This document shows positions 1 to 9,113 of a stretch of 64,000 nt of DNA, piece after piece. Made by a program: the position numbers and the translations under genes. The stretch lies in NCBI RefSeq assembly GCF_001905595.1, contig NZ_LIXI01000009.1, positions 186,001 through 250,000 on the forward strand, read 5' to 3'. Source of the stretch: Streptomyces sp. CB00316. Lineage in GTDB: Bacteria > Actinomycetota > Actinomycetes > Streptomycetales > Streptomycetaceae. The notes under the pieces were generated by a model. That model was not told where the DNA came from. It made no database searches and saw only the letters and a program-made list of their open reading frames with translations. Position 1 is the stretch's first letter; each line of letters opens with the position of its first letter.

Positions 1-719
1 TCACCGACGCGGTGCGGCGGCAGCCCGTCGCGTACCCGCTCCTCCACCATCGCCACCGCGGCCCGCCCCCACTCCTCGGTGAACGGCTCGTCGCGGAAGA
101 CCGGCTCGCGCCGGGTCACCCAGAAGGTCTCGGCGGCGTACTCGGCGATTTCCATCAGGTGCTGCGTACCGGAGGCGCCGCCCCCGACCACGACGACCCG
201 CCGCCCCGCGAACTCCTCGGGTCCCGGGTAGTTCGCCGTGTGCAACTGCCGTCCCCGGAACGTCCCCTGCCCGCGGTAGCGCGGCCAGAACGGCCGGTCC
301 CAGGTGCCCGTCGCGTTGATCAGCGCCCGCGCGGCGTACGTACCCTCGGACGTCTCCACGAGCAGCCGCCCGCCGCTTCCCTCACGTACGGCACTCACCT
401 CGACGGGCCGGTGAACCCGCAGCTCGAAGCGTTCCTCGTACGCCGTGAAGTACGCGCCGATCACCTCGGACGAGGGCCGATCGGGGTCGGCGCCGGTCAG
501 CTCCATGCCCGGCAGTGCGTGCATCCCGTGGACCTTGCCGTACGTGAGGGAGGGCCAGCGGAACTGCCAGGCGCCGCCCGGCCGGGGTGCGTGGTCCAGG
601 ACCACGAAATCGCGGTCCGGCTCCAGACCGACGCGGCGCAGGTGGTGGGCGGCGGACAGCCCAGCCTGTCCGGCGCCGATCACGACCACGTCCAGCTCGC
701 GCTCCCCAGTAATGTTCAC
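1..719 (-). CDS. Flavin-dependent NAD(P) oxidoreductase/monooxygenase, C-terminus outside window
   Basis: The minus strand reads through the left edge of the window, so only the N-terminal 239 or so residues are present. The chain begins MNITGERELDVVVIGAGQAG, with the Rossmann FAD motif GAGQAG about 15 residues in, and a second dinucleotide motif VVVGGGASG near residue 190. The order FAD motif, then RPGGAWQFRW, then NATGTW, then the second glycine-rich motif is that of cytosolic flavin monooxygenase-like enzymes (CzcO/YpdA type). The GTG at 719 is the only start that leaves the first beta strand intact; the Shine-Dalgarno site is weak (GAGTTAG). Substrate cannot be told from sequence. Confidence 0.85.
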   Translation of the reverse strand, partial: MNITGERELDVVVIGAGQAGLSAAHHLRRVGLEPDRDFVVLDHAPRPGGAWQFRWPSLTYGKVHGMHALPGMELTGADPDRPSSEVIGAYFTAYEERFELRVHRPVEVSAVREGSGGRLLVETSEGTYAARALINATGTWDRPFWPRYRGQGTFRGRQLHTANYPGPEEFAGRRVVVVGGGASGTQHLMEIAEYAAETFWVTRREPVFRDEPFTEEWGRAAVAMVEERVRDGLPPHRVG

Positions 720-1364
720 GTTTCTACTAACTCGCGGGGTGCCCGGGATCTTCCCGGGCCCGGCCTGCACCGGTGGCGAGGTCCGGTCGACCGTGAGCCC
801 TCACCGCCGCGCACCAGGCCGAAGATCGCCCACAGGTTCGGCGCGATCTCCAGCTTGGCCAACGGCCCGTGGTGCGCCGCAGCCACTGCGGCACGGAACG
901 CAGCCGCACCCGGCGCGCGGACGCCGGGACGATCGGCAACGGGAGGTGGTACGGAGGGGGAATCGGGAAATGAGACACGCTGCGGCTCCCCTGGGTGTGG
1001 CGCAGCGGCCGACCCGTACGTGTCGGGAAGGCGGAAGATCGGAAGGCCGACAGGTCAGGGGTGGAGGGTCCGACGGGTGACGGGCCGAAGAAGCCCGCGT
1101 GGGCGCGCGCCGGAAAGGCACAGCCGAAGGGGGCGGAGCAGGCGCGAAGCCCCGGCCGGAAGGCGACCCGGAGGGCGCTGAGGGAACGTCAGCAGCCGCT
1201 GCGGTACGCGGCGGATGCCATCCGCAGCAGGTCGATGGGACCGCGCGAGGTGAGCAGAGCTGATCGGAACATGGCGATGTACGTGGCCATCCGGTCAGGA
1301 GACGGTCAACGGTGTCCCGGAACGTGGACGTGTGATCTCGCCCTCCGGAAGGGAAGATGGAGGC
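720..1364. other. Intergenic, no gene recognised
   Basis: Open frames here on both strands are arginine/proline-rich with no family resemblance, as expected of random frames in GC-rich DNA. It must hold promoters for the divergent genes at 719 and 1365, but no convincing -35/-10 pair stands out. Confidence 0.5.
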
Positions 1365-1787
1365 ATGTCCGATTCCTTCACCACCACTGTTCTGCACATC
1401 ACCACGGGTACCGCTGAGAGCGTCACCGACCTCACGCAGGATTGCGAGGAGTTCCTCACCCGGGCGGCGGCGGGCCGGGACGGCCTGTTCAACGTCTTCG
1501 TGCCCCACGCCACGGCGGGCATCGCCATCCTGGAGACGGGCGCGGGCAGCGACGAGGACCTCCTGGCCGCCCTCCACCACCTGCTCCCGGCGGACGACCG
1601 CTGGCAGCACCGCCACGGCAGCCCGGGCCACGGCCGCGACCACGTACTCCCCGCCCTCGTCCCGCCCCACGCCACCTTGCCGGTGATCGGGGGGTCGCTG
1701 GAGTTGGGGACCTGGCAGTCGGTGTGCCTGGTGGACACCAACGTCGACAATCCGGATCGTCATGTGCGGTTGAGCTTCCTGGGCTGA
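1365..1787 (+). CDS. YjbQ/UPF0047 family protein (secondary thiamine-phosphate synthase)
   Basis: A 140-residue protein, the usual size of the YjbQ/UPF0047 family. It contains the family motifs FVPHATAGI (near residue 45) and a second His-rich block with RHGSPGHGRDH, followed by PPHATLPVIGG and the C-terminal LVDTNVDNPDRHVRLSFLG. The histidines would form the metal-binding active site at trimer interfaces. Homologues show weak thiamine-phosphate synthase activity, but the physiological role of the family is uncertain. The ATG at 1365 follows GGAAGGGAAGATGGAGG, a good ribosome site; earlier in-frame codons extend the protein beyond the family start. It appears monocistronic. Confidence 0.9.
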   Translation: MSDSFTTTVLHITTGTAESVTDLTQDCEEFLTRAAAGRDGLFNVFVPHATAGIAILETGAGSDEDLLAALHHLLPADDRWQHRHGSPGHGRDHVLPALVPPHATLPVIGGSLELGTWQSVCLVDTNVDNPDRHVRLSFLG

Positions 1788-2045
1788 TCAACCTCCGAAC
1801 GTCGGCGGGAGGATGTGCTGACGGCCGATAGCCGACCGGGTGCGGACGCTGCCTGCGTGGTGCGGGGGTCCGTCGTGCAGATCGACGGCCAGGAAGGCGC
1901 CGGGCGGACCGTTCGGCCGCGCCCGGGGGCCATCGGCTGGAAGGATTCCGTGCCAAGCGATTCACCTTCCCGTTACGAGCGCGACCTTCGGGGCCGAACT
2001 CGAGCATGCCCCCACGGCCTGGGGCAGCGGGCCGCGCGGCAGGCC

Positions 2046-2380
2046 CGGCGCGTGACGTCCGGGCATTCGGCCCGCGGTGAGCAGGCGTCTGCGACTGCTT
2101 GCCGAGGCGGGGCTGGTCACCGTATGACCAGCACCCCCACCGGGCGTCGTGTGACCATCGACGGCCTGGACAGCATCGCCTTCGACCGCACCTTCCGGGC
2201 CGGCGTCAAGGACGTGTGGGCGGCGGTCACGGAGGCGCCGTTCCCGCATGCGTCTGAGCGGCTGGACCTCGGTGAAGGCGACGACGACCGCTGGACGCAT
2301 GGCGCGGATCGCGCTCCTCGAACTCACCGAAGGCTGCACCGACTCGGCCGTCGAGGACGGGCCCGCAGTACAGCCCGGTA
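2046..2380 (+). pseudogene. Remnant of an ArsR-type HTH regulator plus SRPBCC/AHSA1 protein
   Basis: Two adjacent fragments remain. The first reads RPAVSRRLRLLAEAGLVTV and stops; it resembles the recognition-helix end of an ArsR-type winged helix. Its stop overlaps an ATG at 2124 in an ATGA junction. The second begins MTSTPTGRRVTIDGLDSIAF and continues through RTFRAGVKDVWAAVTEA, the first strand and helix of an AHSA1/SRPBCC domain, then loses homology about 40 residues in. The remainder is low-complexity. ArsR and AHSA1 genes commonly form translationally coupled pairs, so this looks like such a pair after internal deletions. No function is expected. Confidence 0.5.
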
Positions 2381-2588
2381 GCCGGCCACCCTGGCATGGA
2401 GGGACGCTCAACGTGACCTGTCAGGGGCATCGTTCCTGGCCGGGGCGGATCTGCCGACGGAGCCGGTCACGGGTCACGGGTGAAGCCGATGACCTCGGCC
2501 CGCTTCCAGCAGCGGTGGTACGGCCTGCGCCTACGCCCCCGTTTCTGCCGACGGCGACCGCGAGACTGGTGGGCAGAGGGCTTCCCGG

Positions 2589-3425
2589 CTACCGGGAATG
2601 CGAGCCGGCCGAGCCCGGGCCGGGGTGTGCGCCGGGCGGCCTGGACGTCCCGGGAAGCAGGCCCGCGTCCTGGGCACGCAGTACCGCGCTGAGCCGGTCC
2701 GCGGCCCCGAGCTTCCGGTACAGCGCGTTCAGGTGCTTGTGGACGGTGCGCGGCGAAATGCCCAGCCTGCGTCCGATCACCTCGGCGGTGAGCCCCGTGG
2801 CGAGCAGGTGCAGCACGTTTGTCTCGCGCGGGGTCAGTGGCGTCGCCAAGGCGTGGTCGGCATGCCGCCTGCGATTGCTGCCGGAGGACTCGCGCAGCGC
2901 CATCAGGAGGGAACGGTGGGCCGTCGCGGCCTTGAGCAGTGGCTGGACGCGTGCGGCGTAGCGCTCATCGTGCCGGGAGAAGTCGCCGCCGGACCGGTGC
3001 ACCAAGAATCCGCTGACGTGCGGTCCCCTGCCCGGCAGCGGCAGGCCGAACACGTGCCGTGTCCCGAACGCCTGGTGGAGAGCGTCGGCGGTCTGACTGT
3101 TCTGCCAGGTCCGCGCCCCCACCACACGTGCGGCGCTCTGCGGCGTCCAGTCGGCGCTGGCCCCGTAGCGGTCGATGAAGGGGTACCCCGAACGGATGTG
3201 AGCCTGCACCGAGTCGTCACCGACGCCGACTTCCGGCAGAGGTCCTGGGGACCGGATCACCACGCTGCCCTGGTCACGTGTCCAGGGCACCTCCTTGACG
3301 ACGATCAGCTCCCCGTCGAGCGCCGTGAGCAGTTCCTCGGTGAGCAAGGGCCAGACGAACTCAGGGGCCTCGGTGCTCATCACCTCGACCGCCAAGTCCA
3401 GCATGCGTGCGTACCGATCCGGCAT
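2589..3425 (-). CDS. LuxR-family transcriptional regulator
   Basis: 278 residues. The last 80 or so hold a LuxR/GerE helix-turn-helix: LTPRETNVLHLLATGLTAEV, then IGRRLGISPRTVHKHLNALY and RKLGAADRLSAVLRAQ. The N-terminal 180 residues have no aspartate phosphorylation pocket or ATPase motif and resemble a PAS/GAF-like sensory region, so it is not a classic response regulator or LAL protein. The ATG at 3425 is preceded by GGGGGAAG. It stands alone, divergent from a small secreted-protein region. Ligand and targets are not evident. Confidence 0.85.
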   Translation of the reverse strand: MPDRYARMLDLAVEVMSTEAPEFVWPLLTEELLTALDGELIVVKEVPWTRDQGSVVIRSPGPLPEVGVGDDSVQAHIRSGYPFIDRYGASADWTPQSAARVVGARTWQNSQTADALHQAFGTRHVFGLPLPGRGPHVSGFLVHRSGGDFSRHDERYAARVQPLLKAATAHRSLLMALRESSGSNRRRHADHALATPLTPRETNVLHLLATGLTAEVIGRRLGISPRTVHKHLNALYRKLGAADRLSAVLRAQDAGLLPGTSRPPGAHPGPGSAGSHSR

Positions 3426-3579
3426 GACGACTTCCCCCGGCGTCTCCGTGAGTGTGCCCCTTCACCGTAACCCGCCGTTGTCCATACGCACTTCTCCCCA
3501 TAGCTCGGCACGGAGTGCTCCCGGCACCATCGGCTCCGGGTGGACCACGGGGTCCGCCGGACACACGGGGAGATCGCAC

Positions 3580-3786
3580 ATGTTCGGAGAGACACCAGCG
3601 GAAAGAGCCTCGTCCGTCGACGCCCAGCCGTCGGCCCGTCGTCGCCACCGGGCGCCGCTCGCCCTCAGTGGCCCGTGCGGCAACGGCTCGTTCACCGGGC
3701 AGGTCCCGTATGTCGGCGACGCCCTCAACGACGCTGTCACGTACGTGAAGTCTGGCGCGGCTGACACCGCGACCGTCAACCACTGA
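3580..3786 (+). CDS. Possible small ORF ahead of a secreted protein gene
   Basis: A 68-residue frame beginning MFGETPAERASSVDAQPSAR and ending DALNDAVTYVKSGAADTATVNH. The last 35 residues have normal amino-acid composition and codon bias, but no signal peptide or family is recognised and the ribosome site (GGGGAGATCGCAC) is mediocre. It ends 15 bp before the secreted protein at 3802, so it could be a leader-like first gene or the tail of a decayed one. Confidence 0.25.
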   Translation: MFGETPAERASSVDAQPSARRRHRAPLALSGPCGNGSFTGQVPYVGDALNDAVTYVKSGAADTATVNH

Positions 3787-3801
3787 AAGGGCATCTGCAA
3801 A

Positions 3802-4317
3802 ATGAGTTCACTGCGATCCGTGCTCACCTCTCTCACCGCGGTCTGTGCCCTCGCGGCCGGCCTGGCGGTCGCGGGGCCCGTCGCCCCGGCCCAGGCCGCC
3901 GCGTCGGACTGCACGGGCGGCGCCCGGGGCTTCCGCGACCACCCGGACAACGCCTCCGGGGACACCGACAAGCCTCGCAGTCTGGATCTCGGCGGTGGCG
4001 TCGTCATCACCCTGGAGAAGGGGGTGTACGGGGACCAGCAGATCGGGTTCGGGAAGATTAGCGGCCCCACCCGTCCGGGTGACAAGGTGTGGATGGACTG
4101 GCGGGCCGCCGGATGGGACGACGGAGGCAGGCCCGAATGGCCGGTCCGCCCCTGGCTCCAGTGCGGACCTTTCACCGTTCAGAGCCACGGCCAGAGCCTG
4201 ACGACTCCCTTCAAGCGCACCAGCACCGACCCCAACTACCAGTTCCGGGTCTGCGGTTCGCTCGCCACCAACGGCGTCGTCCGCTGCGCCACCAAGAACG
4301 GCGTCGACTGGTGGTGA
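3802..4317 (+). CDS. Small secreted protein of unknown function
   Basis: 171 residues with a clear Sec signal peptide (hydrophobic LTSLTAVCALAAGLAVAG, likely cleavage after AQA-AA near residue 33). The mature part is about 138 residues, with four or five cysteines (SDCTGG, WLQCGP, RVCGS, VRCAT), consistent with a disulfide-bonded extracellular beta domain. Trp-rich stretches (VWMDWRAAGWDD and the C-terminal GVDWW) may bind a surface or glycan. No named family is recognised. The ATG at 3802 follows GAAAGGGCATCTGCAAA. It precedes two secreted hydrolases on the same strand, but the 150-bp gap suggests its own transcript. Confidence 0.75.
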   Translation: MSSLRSVLTSLTAVCALAAGLAVAGPVAPAQAAASDCTGGARGFRDHPDNASGDTDKPRSLDLGGGVVITLEKGVYGDQQIGFGKISGPTRPGDKVWMDWRAAGWDDGGRPEWPVRPWLQCGPFTVQSHGQSLTTPFKRTSTDPNYQFRVCGSLATNGVVRCATKNGVDWW

Positions 4318-4470
4318 CCCGCCGGTACCGCTGAGATCCGGCCCTCTCCTGGGGTCCGCCGCGGGGCACCGACCGGCAGACCGTGCCGCGACAGGCGGCG
4401 GACCGCGCCCCGGCCCACCCACCCACAGGTCGCACGCGGCATCCGATGCCCGCGTATCTCTGGACGACTC

Positions 4471-5661
4471 ATGACTCTGTCTCTCACCCGTTCCCTTGTC
4501 GCCGCTCGACGACGCCCGCCGTGGCGGCCGGCGCACATCGCCGTGCTCGGGGCTGCTGTCCTGGCGCTGGTCTGCTCGGCCGTCCCGCCGGCCACGGCAG
4601 CCGCCCCGTCACCCCACCCGACGCCCAGGACCGTGCGTGCCGACGTGCCGTCCGGAGTGACGGCCGGCGTCGCCGTTTTCGACCGCAGATCCGGCCTTTT
4701 CACCGAACAGGTCAACCCCTCCGTGCCTTTCCGTTCGGCCTCCGTCGTCAAGCTCCTGATCGCCCTCGACCTCCTCGGCGACCGCGGCCCCGACGCACTC
4801 GGCGCGCAGGACCGCGCCCGCGTCGACGACATGCTGCGCGCCAGTGACGACGACGCGGCCAGCCACTTCTGGGCCGTGAACGGAGGCGGCGCGATCGTCG
4901 ACCGGATGGTGCGCAAGCTCAGCCTCACCGACACCACCCGCCCTCCGGCGACCCATCCCGGCTACTGGGGGTATACCGCTCTCTCAGCCCGGGACACCGT
5001 GAGGATCTACCGGTACCTGCTGGACACCGCGCCCGCCGCGGTGCGCGACTACGTCATGGACGGCCTGCGCTCTTCGACCCGCTGTGCCGACGACGGCTAT
5101 GACCAGCATTTCGGCATTCCCAGCGCCTTCGAACGTCCCTGGGCGGTGAAGCAGGGCTGGTCGGGCTTCAGCTCGGGTGGTTGCACCACACCGGCCGCGG
5201 CCACGCCGACGGCCCGCACCGGTACTTCAGCCGTCGCGGGGGTCGACCTCGGCCGGCCGGCCCTGCACAGCACCGGTACCGTCGGCCCCGACGACCGCGG
5301 GATCGTGGCCGTCCTCACCCTGCACCCGGACGGCACCTCGTACGGCAAGGCGTACACCGACCTCGGCCGGCTGACCCGCTCCCTGAACGTGCCCGGGGCC
5401 ACGCGCCCGGCCGGCACGTGGATCGGCACGTGGGGCGCCGACGTCAACGTCCGCGCGGATTCCACCACGACATCCCGGAAGCTGACGGTGCTGCCCGCCG
5501 GCGCCGAGGTCCTGGTGTCCTGCCAGAAGCGGGGTCAGGAGGTCAGCATCCCTCCCTACACCAACGACTGGTGGGCCTACCTGCCGCAGTACGGGGGTTA
5601 CGTCACCAACATCTATCTGAGCGTTCCCGAGAACCAGGTCCCGGGTCTGAGACCGTGCTGA
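4471..5661 (+). CDS. Secreted serine hydrolase (class A beta-lactamase fold) with C-terminal SH3-like domain
   Basis: 396 residues. A signal peptide spans roughly residues 22-45 (ending ATAAA). The central domain has the class A beta-lactamase/PBP motif SVVK (Ser91, Lys94), the acidic stretch ASDDDAASHFW where the SDN loop would fall, and KQGWSG in place of the KTG box. The last 80 residues (GTWGADVNVRADSTTTSRKL and on, ending VTNIYLSV) look like a bacterial SH3 domain, usually used to bind the cell wall. Such proteins are unlikely to be true beta-lactamases; a wall-bound peptidase or inactive PBP-like role fits better. The KQG in place of KTG casts doubt on classical penicillin hydrolysis. 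Confidence 0.75.
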   Translation: MTLSLTRSLVAARRRPPWRPAHIAVLGAAVLALVCSAVPPATAAAPSPHPTPRTVRADVPSGVTAGVAVFDRRSGLFTEQVNPSVPFRSASVVKLLIALDLLGDRGPDALGAQDRARVDDMLRASDDDAASHFWAVNGGGAIVDRMVRKLSLTDTTRPPATHPGYWGYTALSARDTVRIYRYLLDTAPAAVRDYVMDGLRSSTRCADDGYDQHFGIPSAFERPWAVKQGWSGFSSGGCTTPAAATPTARTGTSAVAGVDLGRPALHSTGTVGPDDRGIVAVLTLHPDGTSYGKAYTDLGRLTRSLNVPGATRPAGTWIGTWGADVNVRADSTTTSRKLTVLPAGAEVLVSCQKRGQEVSIPPYTNDWWAYLPQYGGYVTNIYLSVPENQVPGLRPC

Positions 5662-5888
5662 TCCGAACAGTCGACCCGGTCCACCTCGCCTGCCGGGGGC
5701 GGACCGTGCCACGCCACCCGGCATCGCGCTCCCGGCCGGTGAAGAGCAGCCGAGCGGTGCCCGGACTGCCCAGACGCCGTACCCCGTGTGCTGGGATTTG
5801 TTCCACCTATGCGATACATCCCTTTTGTGGCGCCCGTGATCGATCGCCGCGGCGCTGCCGTACCCATCCGACAGAGAGAGAACCGAGG

Positions 5889-7142
5889 ATGACCGTGCCC
5901 CTGCTGTCACGCCGCCGTCTGACCGTGAGTGCCGCTTTGATCGCCGCTCTCGCCGGTGGTCTCGCTCCCGCCACCAGCGCGTCCGCGGCCCCCGCCGCCG
6001 ACCGGACGCCCGCGCCCGATATGGCCGGCATCGTTGCCGCACTCGAGTCCGCGATGGCCAGCGGGGCGCCGGGGGCGATGGCCCGGTACTCCGGCCCGGA
6101 CGGGGCCAGAGGAAGGGCCGTCGGCGTCCGTGACCGGGAGTCCGGCGCGGCCATGGACATCCAGGCGCGGTTCCGGATCGGCAGCGTCAGCAAGACCTTC
6201 TCCAGCGTCGTGTTGCTCCAACTGGTGGAAGAGGGGCGGCTCAAGCTGGACGCGCCCGTCAACACCTATCTTGAAGGGCTGTTGCCCGACGACCGGATCA
6301 CGGTCCGTCATCTCGTCACCCATCGCAGCGGCCTGGCCGACTACACCAACGCCATGTTCGACCAGACCGTGCCGGGCTTCGAGGCGGTACGCAACCGGGT
6401 GTTCAGCTACCAGGAACTGGTCGACCTCTCCCTCGCCGAACCCCGGACCACCGAGCCCGGTGCCGCGTACAAGTACTCGAACGCCAACTTCGTCGTCGTC
6501 GGCATGCTGATCGAGAAGCTGACGGGACGCCCGGTGGCCGACGCCTACCAGCGGCGCATCATCAAGCCGCTGGAGCTGCGCAAAACCGCGTACGTCCATC
6601 CCGACACGCGCATGAAGGGCACACACGTGCGGGGCTATCTGCACCCCGACGAGGCTGGTGCGCCGCTCGTCGACTCCACCGAGCAGACCGTGTCCTGGGC
6701 GCAGTCCGCGGGCGCCGTCATCTCCAGCCCCGCCGACCTCAACACCTTCACCGGCGCCCTGATGCGCGGCCGGTTGCTGTCTGCGGCGACACTGGCGGAA
6801 ATGACCACGGTCACGCCGACGGATACCACCAACACCCGGTTCTACGGCCTCGGTCTGCGCCGCTACGACCTGTCCTGCGGCACCCAGGTGTACGGGCACA
6901 CCGGCACCGTCCAGGGTTTCTACACCTACGCCTTCTCCACCCGCGACGGCCGCCGCAGCCTTTCGGCGTTGGCCAACACCTCCAACCACGGCGCCGCGAA
7001 CACCGCGCTGGGCGACACCCTGGAGGCCGCCTTCTGCGGCAAGAAGTTGACACCCGCCTCGACCGCGCGCTCCACGGCGCCCTCCGGCGTCCCTGACCTC
7101 GCACCGATGCCCGCCGAGCGTGACCTGCCCGAGCGCCACTGA
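5889..7142 (+). CDS. Secreted serine hydrolase, class C beta-lactamase/D-Ala-D-Ala carboxypeptidase family
   Basis: 417 residues. The signal peptide LTVSAALIAALAGGLAPATS ends near ASA-APA. Catalytic signatures are in order: RIGSVSKTF (SxxK, nucleophile Ser), YKYSNANFVVVG (YxN) and YGHTGTVQGF (HTG, equivalent of KTG). This is the arrangement of Streptomyces R61-type DD-peptidases and EstB-like esterases. The ATG at 5889 follows AGAGAGAACCGAGG, a strong ribosome site. Likely substrate is peptidoglycan stem peptide or a small ester. The 227-bp gap behind the preceding hydrolase suggests separate expression; a hairpin follows at 7164. Confidence 0.9.
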   Translation: MTVPLLSRRRLTVSAALIAALAGGLAPATSASAAPAADRTPAPDMAGIVAALESAMASGAPGAMARYSGPDGARGRAVGVRDRESGAAMDIQARFRIGSVSKTFSSVVLLQLVEEGRLKLDAPVNTYLEGLLPDDRITVRHLVTHRSGLADYTNAMFDQTVPGFEAVRNRVFSYQELVDLSLAEPRTTEPGAAYKYSNANFVVVGMLIEKLTGRPVADAYQRRIIKPLELRKTAYVHPDTRMKGTHVRGYLHPDEAGAPLVDSTEQTVSWAQSAGAVISSPADLNTFTGALMRGRLLSAATLAEMTTVTPTDTTNTRFYGLGLRRYDLSCGTQVYGHTGTVQGFYTYAFSTRDGRRSLSALANTSNHGAANTALGDTLEAAFCGKKLTPASTARSTAPSGVPDLAPMPAERDLPERH

Positions 7143-7163
7143 GGTCACTGAGGTCCTACACGA

Positions 7164-7193
7164 CCGGCCGACCCGCCCCTGCGCGTCGGCCGG
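7164..7193. terminator. Hairpin after serine hydrolase gene
   Basis: Nine-bp arms CCGGCCGAC and GTCGGCCGG around a 12-nt loop, 22 bp after the stop at 7142. No T tract follows, as is usual for Streptomyces terminators. Confidence 0.55.
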
Positions 7194-7307
7194 CCCATAG
7201 GGGGCACCGCCCTGCTTGCACGTGGCGCATCGGCGTGAAGAAGTGGCGACGTGAGCGGGACGTTCTCCCAGCCGCGTGGGCCTCGGAGAAGAGCTGCTGA
7301 TCCCTGG

Positions 7308-7748
7308 TCAGCGGCGGCCGGAGGCCAGGAAGACGAGGAACTGGCCGCCGCCCGGCTCGATGTCGGCGGTCACCGGCAGCCCGGGTACCAGTCGGGAGAA
7401 CCGGTCCACCAACCAGTCCGCCGCCTCCTGGGCGTCCCGCCTGGTCGGACAACGGCCCACCATCTCGCGGCCCCCCTTGCGCTCCAGCCTCCCGGCAACG
7501 GTGATCAGCGGCGCGGGTTCGACCACGTACAGGCGGTCCGGCCAGGCGATGACCACCTTGACCGCACCCTTGCGGGTGTTGCATCCGCGGTGCGCGAGCC
7601 GCTCGGTGACCTTGGCTTTCCGGTCGGCGGTCCGGCTGTCGACGCTGGGCCCCCGCGGGTCGTTCACCGACTTGTCGAGGTCGACCGCTTCGTCGCACAC
7701 CCAGCACCGCCGGCCGTCGCGCTCGGCCACGTCATCAAGGAGACTCAT
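7308..7748 (-). CDS. HNH-like zinc-ribbon protein, hypothetical
   Basis: 146 residues. The N-terminal half has CWVC near residue 15 and RLAHRGCNTRKG near residue 50, spacing and residues that recall the Cys-x-x-Cys plus HxxCN core of HNH endonuclease-like domains. The second half (VVIAWPDRLYVVEPAPLITV and on) is a mixed alpha/beta region with no recognised family. The full catalytic HNH set is incomplete, so nuclease activity is not assured. The ATG at 7748 gives the expected N-terminus MSLLDDVAERDGRRCWVC. It is isolated, with no partner that would suggest a phage or restriction role. Confidence 0.65.
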   Translation of the reverse strand: MSLLDDVAERDGRRCWVCDEAVDLDKSVNDPRGPSVDSRTADRKAKVTERLAHRGCNTRKGAVKVVIAWPDRLYVVEPAPLITVAGRLERKGGREMVGRCPTRRDAQEAADWLVDRFSRLVPGLPVTADIEPGGGQFLVFLASGRR

Positions 7749-8135
7749 CCGGGCAGGTTAGCCCAGCCGACCGCGCAGCCCAGGCGTTCGGCGGGCCGGC
7801 GACCGCTCGCATCGGCGGTGGCACACAACTGGGTGGGGTGCGCGGTCACCCCGCGGTTCGCAGGTCACAGAGCTTGGCTTCACAGAACTCCGTTCGACGT
7901 GGCGCACCTTTGGCCACCGACGCACTCCGTGCCATGCGTGGCGATCCTCGAACCGGCCGAGGGGATCTCATTGCTGACCTATCTCAGTCCCGGACCGGGA
8001 GGCCGAGACTGTGGACATGGGATGTGAGCCCGGTGATCTGGCCTGCCTGGATCACCGGGCCGTGCCGAACTCCGCCGCTGATGGCGTTGTGCACGGGTGC
8101 CTGACGGGCCGCAGACGTGGCGACCAGCCTCTGGC
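7749..8135. other. Intergenic between HNH-like gene and sugar transporter operon
   Basis: No coding region is supported. It contains the promoter side of the gene at 7748 and the 3' end of the transporter operon, with a hairpin at 8029-8061. Confidence 0.5.
8029..8061. terminator. Hairpin downstream of ytf-type operon
   Basis: Eleven-bp arms GCCCGGTGATC and GATCACCGGGC with an 11-nt loop, 75 bp past the stop of the last permease gene, which runs leftward. Confidence 0.55.
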
Positions 8136-9113
8136 TCAGGCCTGTCGGCGGACGATCAGACGCTGGAGCACGATGAAAGCTAGCAGGAGCGCACCGATGA
8201 CGATCTTCGTCCACCAGGAACTGAGGGTGCCTTCGAAGGAGATCAACGACTGCACGGTGCCGAGGACCAGCACCCCCACCACTGAGCCCAGCAGGTAGCC
8301 GGTCCCGCCTGCGAGAAGAGTCCCACCTATGACCACGGCGGCGATGACGTCGAGTTCCATGCCGACGGCGTGCAGACCGTAGCCGGAGAGCATGTAGAGG
8401 CTGAAGAGCAGGCCGCCCAGTGCGGAGCAGAAGCCGCTCACCACGTAGACGCCGACCTTGGCCCGCCTGGTGGCCAAGCCCATCAGGCGGGCCGACGACT
8501 CACTGCCGCCCACGGCGTAGACGGTCCGGCCGAAGCGCGTCAGGTGCAGGACGTACAGCGCGCCCAGGACCACGGCCAGTGCGATCACGACGCTGTAGGT
8601 CAGTGTGATGTCACCCGGCAGGGTGATGGCCCCGCTCGCGAACTCACGGAACGCGGGCTCGGTGATGGAGACCGACTCGACACTGATGAGGAAGCACAGC
8701 CCGCGGGCCAGGAACATGCCCGCAAGCGTGACGATGAAGGGCTGGACCTCGAAGTGGTGGATGACCAGACCCATGAGCAGACCCAGGGTGGCGCCTGATC
8801 CGAGGACAGTGATGATCGAAAGCAGCGGAGGCCAGCCCGCGTTGAGGGTGGCCGCGGCGATCATGGTCGAGAGGGCGGCGACCGCGCCGACGGAGAGGTC
8901 GATGCCACCGGTCAGGATGACGAACGTCATGCCCACCGCGAGGACGATGAGGAAGGAGTTGTCGACGAACAGGTTCGCGACCACCTGTCCCGATGCGAAG
9001 TTCTCGTAGCGGACCGATCCGGCTCCGAAGGTGACCACGAACACCGCGAAGGTCGCGACCACGGGCAGGAAGCGCTGGGGAAAGCGTGCGGAGGAAAGAG
9101 CCATGGTGCTCAT
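8136..9113 (-). CDS. yjfF: Sugar ABC transporter permease, YjfF type
   Basis: 325 residues with eight to ten hydrophobic segments and the BPD_transp_2 hallmark TGGIDLSVGAVAALSTMIAA near residue 70. The C-terminal half carries the repeat GGTLLAGGTGYLLGSVVG seen in RbsC/YjfF permeases. It is the last gene of a four-gene operon and its ATG overlaps the stop of the preceding permease in an ATGA junction, implying coupled translation and a heterodimeric membrane domain. It would import furanose sugars together with the YtfQ-like binding protein. The position next to araBDA points to L-arabinose or arabino-oligosaccharides. Confidence 0.92.
   Translation of the reverse strand: MSTMALSSARFPQRFLPVVATFAVFVVTFGAGSVRYENFASGQVVANLFVDNSFLIVLAVGMTFVILTGGIDLSVGAVAALSTMIAAATLNAGWPPLLSIITVLGSGATLGLLMGLVIHHFEVQPFIVTLAGMFLARGLCFLISVESVSITEPAFREFASGAITLPGDITLTYSVVIALAVVLGALYVLHLTRFGRTVYAVGGSESSARLMGLATRRAKVGVYVVSGFCSALGGLLFSLYMLSGYGLHAVGMELDVIAAVVIGGTLLAGGTGYLLGSVVGVLVLGTVQSLISFEGTLSSWWTKIVIGALLLAFIVLQRLIVRRQA

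Noticed and set aside
12..1181. A 389-codon plus-strand open frame over the first kilobase
   Set aside because: It runs opposite to the flavoprotein on the minus strand, which has clear FAD motifs; the frame is Arg/Pro/Gly-rich and has no family.
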